A program made the translations under genes and the position numbers. Positions 11,301-19,982 of a stretch of DNA of 64,000 bases are shown one piece after another (position 1 is the first letter of the stretch; every line of letters begins with the position of its first letter). The DNA lies in the NCBI RefSeq assembly GCF_019059575.1, contig NW_024882881.1:112120-176119 (forward strand), given 5' to 3'. Source of the DNA: Amphibalanus amphitrite. Lineage: Eukaryota > Arthropoda > Thecostraca > Balanomorpha > Balanidae. The notes beneath the pieces were generated by a model. That model saw only the letters and a list, made by a program, of their open reading frames with translations, was not told the DNA's origin and ran no database searches.

Positions 11301-14008
11301 CTGTGTAGCAGCTGCCCCAATGACAGTAGACGTTCTATCTGACCACTGTTACACACTTACAGCCCGCGAGCCACCGTACGAAGCCACAGAGTACCGGGGC
11401 GAGGTGCTGCCGCTGGACAAGGTGCGACGCTCCGATACTGGCTACTACCTCTGTATCGCCAGCAACGGCCTGCCGCCCAGCGTCTCCAAGAAGATCAAAC
11501 TCGAGGTGCACTGTGAGTTGGACCCCTCGGCGCTGATTGCCAGTATCGATACGGTCGTACACGCCAAGTACTGGTGCTTTTACATAATCGAGAATAGCTG
11601 TAACTATTTGTCTTCTGCTGCAATTGAAACCCTGTTGTTCCGGACACTTTTGTTGTACACTTCTTTAGAGGCGGCCGGCCACCGCCCGCTGACTGTGCAT
11701 CCATCTTTTCTGCGCCAGCCGGCCGCCCACATACGCGGTAAAATTCAGCAGCCGCCACGCCCGCGGCCCCGCCCGGCCGACTTCATACGACTTTGTTGAC
11801 TTTATTCCAGCCATGTTCCGGACCGGATCTGTTTTCTTTCCAAACACTTGCGCCCTGTCTCGCGCGATGACCCTTATTCCAGAACAGAAAACAACACTGT
11901 GTAATGTGGCTGACGGCACGTAGTGGGACGCTGCCGGGGGTGTGGGGACAGTGCGGCGCCCACTGGCCATCCCGCCCCCTCCTCCCCTCACCCGGGCAAC
12001 AGGTCAGCCGGTCATCGGCGTCGGCGGCGACCCTCGTCGACCCGTCGTCGACCCGTCCCCCCACGTCCGCGCCGGCCCAATTCCCACCGCGCTCGCTCAG
12101 TCACGTCGAGAGTCTTAAAATTCTGACAGTGGCTGGTCGCTTGTCCGCCGCGAGGCCTAAACCAATTTGCCAGAGGGCCCGAATACGGATTTAAAGTTCA
12201 CATATTTATCTAGTAGGTCGACGGAGCCAGCCGGCTATGGTTAGTGGCATGAGAAGAGCGGTAGGATTAGAATGGGTGCGGGAAAATAATCCCCTGACTT
12301 TTTGTGCACAAGCCAAGCCAGAACTCAACGAGGCAAATGATTTCAGCAGTGAGGAAAAAAATTCAGCAGTGCCCAAACAAGTAAATTTTCCCTTTTCCAT
12401 AAGCCAACAAATTCCACTTATCCCTAAAACTAAACGATATCCAAATCGAATCCCAAGCAACAGAAGCAGCGAACGTTTCGCCCTTCACATCCGCCGACCG
12501 CGCCGACCGCACATTCGCGTCATCCCAACGCCACCGACGCCCAATGCTGCAATTGCTCCCGATTGCCGCCCATTGTGCCCATTATGACCGGCTCTTTTGT
12601 GTTCTCAGTCCACCCGGTGGTGCAGGTGCCCACCCAGCTGATCGGCGTGCCCCTGTGGACTGATGTCACCCTGCGCTGTCACGTGGAGGCACTGCCCAAG
12701 TCCATCAACTACTGGAACAAAGAGCCTGGAGGTGAGAGCGTGCGTCCAGGAGGTGAGAGAGGTGTGACTGGGAGGTTAGAAAGAAGCGACCGGGAGGTGA
12801 AAGCGCTGCGAACGGCCCGGAGACGGCCAGTCCGTCCGATGGGCGGCTGCTGCTTATTTCGTGTGGTGTGCCGTCATGCTTTTTTAGTCCAGGCTGCTTG
12901 TGTGTTATTCGTATTGCTTATCAATAGGGCCCGATACACACATAATGTATGTTTGTGGACTTAAAAGCTATAGTCAAATTTGGTTACGATCTGCATTTAG
13001 GTTCTACCGATTAATCTGGGCTATATCGCAAGCCCACACAGTTGAGTAGATTTGCCGACATGCTATGAGCACATTCACTGTACACCCATCCTCTGATCAG
13101 TTTTCTCACCACCATGACGTCGCCCCAGGTCCGATTCTGATCGCCAACGACCGTCTGAACATCACTGAGGAGCGCGACACCGAGTACTCGCTGTGGATGA
13201 CGCTCACCATCCACACGTTCGACCTGTCCGACGCCGGCGACTACGTGTGCACGGCCAAAAACTCCATCGGCGAGGTGCAGAGCACCATACAGGTGTATGG
13301 TGAGTACCACGACGGAGTAATAGCTATCGTACACCATACAGCAGTACACAGCATGGGGTACGGTTAGTAGGGCGACCCACAGCAATGACCACCATACAGG
13401 TACCTGGTACATGATGAGCGAGCATCATAGCCGTAGGGGAAATAAATCGTTTTCTTAGGTTTTACTTTTCTGGATCTTGTTAATAATTCCAAATACCAAA
13501 TTGCATACACAAAATGGATTCAAGAGACTGCGAGAATCTTGAACACCCAAATCTTGAGCCAATGAACTGTCACGCCAACCTCCAGCCGTTTGCCGCTTCG
13601 CCTCTGGCAGCTCTGTTGCTACCGCTGACTTCACCGGCCGCCCGTTTGCCACCAGCAGAGATCCGGCCGAGGGAGCCGGGTACACCGGCGGCTGAGGTGG
13701 ACACAGAGCTCACCTACCAGACGCCCGGCGAGGAGCAGGCGCCGCCGCGGACCGGCCTGGAGCGGGACCAGAGCCGCGGAGCGCGGAGAGACCCGCCGTT
13801 CTCGGCCGGAGAGGAGGGAGGTCGGCGTCGGACGGCCGGCGGCCGGCAGCGTCAGCCCAGCCGGGAGACAGGGAGCGAGCCTGGAGCCGGCGCGGAGCCG
13901 GTCAGCTCCGGAGCGGCTGCCGCCGGACCCTGGCTGCTGCTGATGGTCACAGCACTCCTGTCCTCCAGTCTGCTGAGACCGAGCGTCCCCGACCGCCGGC
14001 ACTGGTGA
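8273..14008 (+). CDS. DIP/lachesin-family three-Ig cell-surface protein (partial at 5' end)
   Basis: Seven exons join in consistent phase: 8273-8379, 9265-9450, 10771-11017, 11363-11512, 12609-12731, 13129-13299 and 13659-14008, giving 443 residues plus a stop. Three Ig domains follow in order. Ig1 has Cys in ATFTC and the DRGTYMC pair, with HLGGYR and NPRVRVSH typical of Dpr-interacting proteins and lachesins. Ig2 has ELRCKARGYP and SDTGYYLC. Ig3 has TLRCHVEALPKSINYW and SDAGDYVC. The tail has a Leu-rich hydrophobic segment (GPWLLLMVTALL), as expected for a GPI signal or membrane anchor. DIP proteins bind Dpr partners at neuronal surfaces; lachesins are adhesion proteins. The exact paralogue is not determinable here. 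The signal peptide is missing from view. Introns are 885, 1320, 345, 1096, 397 and 359 bp and hold no other gene; several start with copies of their own donor region. Confidence 0.93.
9265..9450 (+). CDS. DIP/lachesin exon b: rest of Ig1
   Basis: This is 62 whole codons, from VGWVKADSKAIQAIH to DRGTYMCQINYDPMMSQ. The Trp of the Ig core (VGW) and the second Ig1 cysteine are present. The acceptor GCAG ends at 9264 and the donor GTGAGA starts at 9451. The intron just after it is crowded with further donor-like sequences. Confidence 0.95.
9443..9740 (+). repeat. Cluster of donor-like echoes after exon b
   Basis: After the real donor at 9451, matches to AG|GTRAGT or close variants recur at about 9485, 9574, 9614, 9638, 9690 and 9731. 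Several are preceded by AGTCAG- or ATCAG-like sequence resembling the exon end (GAGTCAG) and followed by GTGG(TA). The spacing is irregular, so this is a decayed series rather than a clean tandem array. Confidence 0.5.
10771..11017 (+). CDS. DIP/lachesin exon c: Ig1-Ig2 link and first half of Ig2
   Basis: It encodes YGVLEVVVPPDIISDQ, then PEGGSGELRCKARGYPTP, then VITWRREDGRPIAV and a Gly/Arg-rich insert ending VDGVLRQDG. The acceptor is CCACCAG at 10764-10770. The donor GTGAGC at 11018 leaves one base. Only this donor, the first of three tandem copies, keeps the Ig2 frame into the next exon. Confidence 0.92.
10997..11108 (+). repeat. Three tandem 38-bp copies of the exon c 3' end with its donor
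   Basis: A 38-bp unit starting GCGTGCTCCGACAGGACGG and containing GGAG|GTGAGC is repeated at 10997, 11035 and 11073. It places identical donors at 11018, 11056 and 11094. Copies one and two are near identical; copy three has CTTCG for CTCCG and diverges at its end. Because 38 is not a multiple of three, the second and third donors would shift the frame of Ig2. Confidence 0.93.
11363..11512 (+). CDS. DIP/lachesin exon d: second half of Ig2
   Basis: The split Ala codon is followed by REPPYEATEYRGEVLPL, DKVRRSDTGYYLCIASNG and PPSVSKKIKLEVH. The second Ig2 cysteine and the Tyr-x-Cys corner are present. The acceptor is TTACAG ending at 11362; the donor GTGAGT starts at 11513. Confidence 0.95.
12609..12731 (+). 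CDS. DIP/lachesin exon e: Ig2-Ig3 link and first half of Ig3
   Basis: It encodes FHPVVQVPTQLIGVPL, WTDVTLRCHVEALPKS and INYWNKEPG. FHPVVQVP and PKSINYW are family hallmarks. The acceptor is TTCTCAG ending at 12608; the donor GTGAGA starts at 12732 and is followed by three degraded donor copies. Confidence 0.95.
12721..12803 (+). repeat. Donor-containing 21-22-bp tandem copies after exon e
   Basis: The exon-end motif GGAG|GTGAGAG recurs with 21-22-bp steps: GT at 12732 (real donor), 12753 (GGAGGTGAGAG), 12775 (GGAGGTTAGAA) and 12797 (GGAGGTGAAAG). The intervening sequence is only loosely conserved. Confidence 0.8.
13129..13299 (+). CDS. DIP/lachesin exon f: second half of Ig3
   Basis: It encodes GPILIANDRLNITEERD, TEYSLWMTLTIHTFD and LSDAGDYVCTAKNSIGEVQ, ending in STIQVY. 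The second Ig3 cysteine and an NIT glycosylation site are visible. The acceptor is GCCCCAG ending at 13128; the donor GTGAGT starts at 13300, phase 1. Confidence 0.95.
13283..13401 (+). repeat. CACCATACAG repeated at the end of exon f and in its intron
   Basis: The coding sequence CACCATACAGGT (13283) recurs as CACCATACAG at 13332 and as CACCATACAGGT at 13390, with steps of 49 and 58 bp. The last copy is followed by ACCTGGTACATGATGAG, an eroded version of the exon end and donor. Confidence 0.6.
13659..14008 (+). CDS. DIP/lachesin exon g: C-terminal tail with hydrophobic anchor
   Basis: The start at 13659 gives QVYEIRPREPG across the junction, matching the conserved Tyr-Glu-Ile after Ig3. A second acceptor three bases earlier would insert one Ala (YAEIRP). 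The tail is rich in Pro, Gly, Arg and Glu. It ends with GAAAAGPWLLLMVTALLSS and then LLRPSVPDRRHW before TGA at 14006-14008. The hydrophobic stretch suggests a GPI signal or membrane anchor; the charged last residues are unusual for a GPI signal. The stop overlaps ACTG|GTGAGG, a good donor, so a variant running past this point is possible. Confidence 0.85.
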
Positions 14009-14567
14009 GGGTTCGTCAGGGGCACCGCGACCTCCGCAGGGTCAGCGGTTAGAGTGTGACTCCTCAACCAGCGAGGAGCGACAGTGAACACACGGGTATC
14101 GTGCTGGGGACGGGAACGTCATACATGTGATACAGCAGAGCCGAAGACCGAATGAGTGGCGATGCAGTTGACTTGTCGTTGGACTGTCGTTGAACACAGG
14201 ACAGAGGCTAGTCACCAGTAGTCGGTAGACCCAGGCAGAACGGTAGGATGGTGTGCTCACTGGTAAAAACGGAGAAGACGGTAACTAGAACTATGGTGTG
14301 CGTTGAGAATATGCTGAGAGAAACGACATGGAACTGATGGAGCGCGATAATGATCGTCAATGCTTAATATTGCATTAAGCTCGATCAGGGGTCACTGTTG
14401 GTCAATAGACAAGTTCAGCCGACACAGCAGTCAGGACGTTGAGCCGAGCATGGGACAGCCGGACTCGCCATGAACAGGTTTGCTGACGGACCTTAGTCAT
14501 AGGTTGGCGGTCGACGGACAAGTGCCGGGCCTGCCTCACCGACTGTCGCGGTGTGAGGCAGATCACG

Positions 14568-14613
14568 CTAGGTCGGGTTAGGTCGGGTCGGGTCAGGTCG
14601 GGTGGACCAGCCG
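14568..14613 (+). repeat. Short GGTCGGGT array
   Basis: Five to six tandem variants of GGTCGGG(T) (including GGTTAGGTCGGG and GGTCAGGTCGGG) follow directly on an 8-bp-stem hairpin at 14532-14560. Too short to be telomeric DNA. Confidence 0.6.
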
Positions 14614-15319
14614 CTCCATAACGGTTACATGTCCGCGGCGGTCACCACCATTCACAAAAGACAGATACCCCGTACCCGGTCCGAGTTTTGCTTCAGAAGC
14701 AACCCGCTCTTCAAGATCCAAAACCGTCTTGTTTAACAACGACGTTTATTCCTATACGAATTACAAACCAACTAGTCACCAGTTTTAAATATCCTCAATC
14801 TGCCCTCTAATTGCTGAGCCTTGACTTTCCCTTTGGATAGCGATAGGTGACCTGTCCTCGCTTGGCGTCGCGAATCGTACACATGAAATGTGCGTGAGTG
14901 CTTCCTCACGAGCGAATGATCGTGCCATACGTATGAGGGTGTGCAGGTGTGTGCGCACTTCGGAGAGAACTTTAACTTCCATCATGCAGCAAATCCCTAT
15001 AGGATGACACGAGCGGGACTTCAATCGCTCTTCGTAGAAAGGGAGCATGCCACAGACCATCCTTATCTGAAAATATCTACGCACGGTGTCGTTAATGTAC
15101 ATTGTTATCCATGCTTGTTCGTGTGATGTTGGCCGGTTGGGTTCCTGGAACCATGAACTCCGGATGGTGTGGCAGAACGGAATCCTTGAGCCGTTGCTCG
15201 GCATCAATTGTATAAGAGTTTGGGGAATAAGACCATCTCATACCGTAGCGTGACTACGGAGACTCGCGGGCATATGTAACCAAATTGTTGCGGAAGAGAG
15301 GGCCAGGTTAGATGTGACC

Positions 15320-15325
15320 AATAAA
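15320..15325 (+). terminator. Candidate polyadenylation signal of the DIP/lachesin gene
   Basis: A canonical AATAAA lies about 1.3 kb beyond the stop codon, in the expected orientation. No transcript evidence; AATAAA also occurs by chance in such DNA. Confidence 0.25.
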
Positions 15326-18300
15326 AGTTTACCATACGTTACTGATTATCACATGCATGCCGCTGTGTTTGTCCTGTTGTAAGCTTTCACAGCTTCAATA
15401 CAATGAATTAATGTGATGCAAGTGTTTGAGTGGCTTGTGCCGAGAGTTTAAAATTATATCAAAGAGCAATGCGATAACTACGTAATGGACTGAACTATCC
15501 CTCACAGAACTAAAAGCAACAGGACTAATTGTCCGCCTGCCGAAGCCCGGGCGCCCGTCCATGTCCCTCCATCTGCCCCGGTTTGCCATCAGGTGGTCCG
15601 GTGCGTACCCACCAGCTGTGCCGCGCCGGGCAGCGGACCGGCTGTTTTTCAAAGTTGGCCGCCGTACCGGTTGGCGCCGATGGCTCAATCTGAGCCGATA
15701 TTGGCGATATTGAGGCGAACCTCCGCCGGTCGGGCACCCGTGCGGCCATCACCGGCGACCACCGCCGACCGAAACAAGCCCCACTAATCCTCCAGGACTC
15801 CGACCGCGGCCACAATATGCAGCGCAAGTGTCGGTGCTTTGAGGTTATTTAACGCTGTACGCTCGAATGAATTTGGACATAATGTTTAGATGCACATTCA
15901 AGATCTTCATATTTATGGAACGGGAAGTACTATGTAAAATGTGCAACCATATGATTTACACTATGTAGTAATTTAGTTTGGAAAGATGAGTAACATAAAT
16001 GCATGAATATATTTTAACTGAATGATATAAAAGGTTAACTTTTCGCTGATTGTAAATTACGAAGAACTGCTAATGAGCAAAGAAAATAGCATTGCGGTTA
16101 TGGTGTAAAAGAATGAGGCCAGAGGCACCAACAAGCCTATTTTCAGGACATACCATGAAATAATGCATAAACAGCGAGCAATGTGTGGTTGGTACTTTGA
16201 AGCAAGCCCACTCCCGGTCAGGCCCAGGATGCGTGCTGCACACAAGCAGCAAGAAGGTACTCACCGGACGGGTCTGGGAGCGACTGGAGATGTGAGAGGC
16301 TAGGTAGTGGCGTGCCGCGACACTGGCTCAGCCGCTCAGTGCCTTCAGCCAGTTAGCGGGTGATCCTCAGCCGGACAACGAGTGACGTTCACGGCTCTGG
16401 GAGCAGCTGGGCTTGCCGTTCCGCTCAGGAGTCGCCCAGGTGAAGGGCGGTGTTGGTGATGCTGAAATGGATAGGATACAGGATAATCATTTAGATTGAT
16501 TGCAACAGTCGAGTCGGTCGAAAACCCTTTATGCATTGGACCAGATGCAATTCTGAAATTAGGCAACTGTTTCGGAAACTACTCGATAATCCTCCAAGCC
16601 ATTGGAATATAAAAACGAGTTCTGAACAACAGATCCGTTTTGCATTTGAGCAGCATTTTCTCGGCATTAGCTGAAACCCGATCATTGGAAATATCTCTGC
16701 CGTCTTATTCGATGGCTACAGGGGAAACACGTCGATTACAATGTGTCCCATATCTTTGAACGTGAGGGCATGTCGGCGATAACACGATCACAGTCTGTGG
16801 CGATTCAGCATCCCATTATCACCAAGGGGAGAGCCGCAAACGGCCAGAGACGATATTGGCTCCACCGCCTCCAATCTTTTTAAAAAAGGAACCGTTCACA
16901 TAACAGAGGGAAGCGTTGCAATTTTCGGATACGTTCCAGTTGTGGCTCTTCAGAGGATGGCGAATGTATTACAGTCCATAGTCATCTGATTTCTCAGATT
17001 CTTAGGAAATATATGCATATGGTGAAACAAATATGTTTCTAAGGCACCGAGGCAATGCCAGGGCAAAGATTCATGAGAAAAAAAAAACATCGGCATAAGT
17101 CGTGGAGTGCAAGGCCCACTTCCTAGGAAAGGAAAATACCCCATGTCCTGAGCATAGTCCATAATCAGAATTGGTCTTACGAAAACTTGTACTATACCAC
17201 TGTTCAGTGACTATACCTTTTAACTTTTTAAGTGTAGGTACCTACAATGTACCCACATGCCATCGTGTCGATGTCGCCGCATACTGCTTCTTTTATGAAC
17301 GTCAGTATGATGCACTGCTGGAAACTGGGAATGGCAAGATGTCACTGCAGTACTGCAGTGTTCACTGGTGTCGACCCTTGGTGTCGACTGCAGTGCGCTC
17401 GCCTGCTGCGGCCAAACCTCGAGCCACGAGAGTCGGACCGGCGACGCGGCTGCCATCTAGCAAGCTGAAGTGGTGGTCATAGCCAACAGGTGGCTCTGGG
17501 CGGCGAAGGGGAGAGTGGGCGACTTCGTCGAGGTCCCCAGCTAACGCACTTAGCACAGTGCACACGAAGCATCTGTGGTCTATGACTTTTGTGGCAGTTC
17601 CTGTTCATGGTTTAATCTAATGGTTTAATTTAATGGTTTAAAGCCGGCTTCCAAATCGACTGGACTTGTCAATCCCCTTCCCTGATCTTTCATACCTCTC
17701 GGCTTTCTGGGTCGGGGTCGCGCTCGCGCTCGCCAGGCTGAACCTATGAGGGCAGATCTAATGGCGCACCATCTGGAGAAACCGCTTAAACAAATGGCTA
17801 GTTTGTTCCATTCCACGGGTCCCACCGATAGCCTGATGGCAAGTGAAAATGTGTGTACAACGAGAAAGCACGCTATACCTACACAGGAAACGTGTCTTCA
17901 CAGGAAACGTGCTATCTGAAGATAAAATCTCATCTATTCCAAACGCAAGCAGAATCAGGGAAAAGTTTGTAAATAACTCGCTTACTCATGGCTGACAACC
18001 ATAAATTGTCAGCATTTGCAGATGCAAACGAGCTCTTTACTTTACATTCATGTAAATTCATGATCATGATCATTCATGATCATGATCATATAAACAGCCA
18101 TTCAGTGAGTGTATTTTCTTCTGTCTGAAAATACTTTGTCTTTTCCTTGCGCATCAGACCATGCCCACCGACTGGCGGCGGTCTGTGTATTGCCGACATC
18201 ACGACATTCAGCTACCAATCATGAAATATGCATGTCGTAGCCTTTCGTGTTCGCTTAGGAAGTAAAGTTGGGGCCAGTAAAGGCGAATTCTGAGTGCATA

Positions 18301-19245
18301 TAATACCTCGAGAGGCTGACCATTAGGCCGCGTGCACAGCACAAGGAAACACCGGACACAGATCGTGCATATATTCAGCATTTCACCGCATTTGTTCGGC
18401 ATGTCGTTGTTCTATTAGCAGTCAGGAGATAGGTAAATGGCTGGATGGAATACAGTACAAAGAGGAGACCGCCTGCATCGCAGGCACACGCCACGGTCGA
18501 AACGACCGTAAAAACCTCACCACGGGTGACATGCCAACTATTATGTCGTAAAGGGAGAATGCAGTAAAATAGTCGCAAAATAGATAAATATTCAGAGCAG
18601 ACATAACAAAAACATATGATGCACTAAGGGCAACTTGGTTGCGGAATTTCAACACAGAATATAAGAGGCCCAAAAAGACCGTGACGAAGAATAATTAAGC
18701 TGTAGTTGTGAACCGCCTTAAGCTTACATAGTGCTCGTCTAACAGCTACAGCGCACGTTTGTTCACTGCTGAGATTCATTCAAGTCCACCGTTACCATTG
18801 GCTGCCAAATCGCACGGGCTGTACAATCATCCGTACGTGTACAATGATCCGTACGAAAATGTGCAGTATATCAAATACGCACCGGCTTGGAACGCTGACC
18901 AAAGGTGACATTAGCTGCGCGATATTCGGTCCTGCAGCGCCCGTACAAATTGTCTAACGGTCGCGCGCACAACTTTGTGACATACGGGCATGGGCAGGCC
19001 TGGGTGCCATCGCCACACAATACAATGCATCATACAAAACACACGCACACACACGCACGTACACTTGTTAGTACCTAAAACGCTTCACGTGGCAGACGTC
19101 TATCAGTTAAGTAGCATGAAATGCATGAGATATTTGTGTGACCCGGCTGCTCGGCGGCGCCGGGTCCCGGCGGCCGGCGGCGCCCGCCGCGACTGTGTCC
19201 ATTGGTGTGCGCTCAGAGACGGCGGCCCCTTCGAGACGGCGACGC

Positions 19246-19982
19246 TCACTCGAACGTCGAGTTGAACATGTTGAGGTCCTCGAAGCCGGCGGCCGGCTGG
19301 TCGAGCATCTGCAGCATGTCGGAGATCTCCTGCTGCGGCTGGCCGGCTGCGGCTGCGGCGGCGGCGGCCGCTGCCGCTCCGGCTGCGGACACGGCCGGGC
19401 TGCCGGCGCCGCCGCCGCCGCCGGCCGCCGGCCCGGCCGCCTCGGTGGGGTACCAGAGGCCGCCACCGGCCGCGCCGCTGGACGCCGGGTACTGGCCGGG
19501 GGTGAGCGGCGGCCGCGGCGGTGGTACGTAGCTGGCGGCACCGCCCGGGGAGCGCGCCGGCGACATCTGGCTGTACTGCTGCTGCTGCTGCAGCTGCCGG
19601 CCGCCGGCCGCCGCCGGTACCGGCGAGTAGCCCAGCGGGCTCTGCGTGGCGTCGTAGCTGTAGGCGGTGTGCGTGCTGCTGGGCCGCTGCGCCTGCTGCA
19701 CGTGCGCCATGTGCTGGTAGCGCTGCATCGAGTAGTCGAGGCCGGGCGGCTGGCTGTACGGGTCGGCCGTGTGCTCGGGCTCGGCCGAGGCGGCCGGAGT
19801 GCCGCCGCCGCCTCCCCCGCTGCCCACCGCCTTCACGGCCGAGTTGGTGCACACGATGTACTCGATGTCGTCCGTGTACGGGTTGAGGAAGGCGAAAGCC
19901 GAGGTGCGCAGCCATACCCACTCGCGGCTCTTGGAGCGGAACCGGTACATGATGCTCATCACCTGACCCTTCAGCTTGATCA
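19246..19982 (-). CDS. tgo: tango last exon: end of PAS-B, PAC and C-terminal tail
   Basis: It begins in the split Val codon of [19 protein letters not shown], continues [20 protein letters not shown] and IEYIVCTNS (end of PAS-B/PAC). It then enters a low-complexity region with SGGGGGG, a Q tract (QLQQQQQYS), Pro-rich blocks and a run of ten Ala near 19355-19385. It ends NMFNSTFE and TGA at 19248-19246. The high GC of this exon opens long spurious frames on both strands. Confidence 0.96.

Larger units (their letters stand above)
14009..19245. other. Convergent intergenic region between DIP/lachesin and tango
   Basis: No gene was recognised. It presumably holds the 3' UTRs of both genes. Small structures seen: a hairpin TGCCTCAC/GTGAGGCA (14532-14560) followed by a short GGTCGGGT array (about 14568-14613); an 18-bp palindrome (17343-17360); GTAGGTACCTAC (17234-17245); a double ATGATCATGATCAT (about 18058-18089); and a direct repeat around TGTACAATSATCCGTACG (about 18819-18857). 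A donor-like CCG|GTGAGTACC on the minus strand near 16263 has no convincing exon attached. Confidence 0.6.

Noticed and set aside
14568-14613. Telomere-like GGTTAGGTCGGG array
   Set aside because: Only about 45 bp and mostly GGTCGGG rather than TTAGG; likely a local expansion.
16263-16420. Possible minus-strand exon with donor CCG|GTGAGT
   Set aside because: Frames upstream are short and unlike any protein; no good acceptor paired with it.
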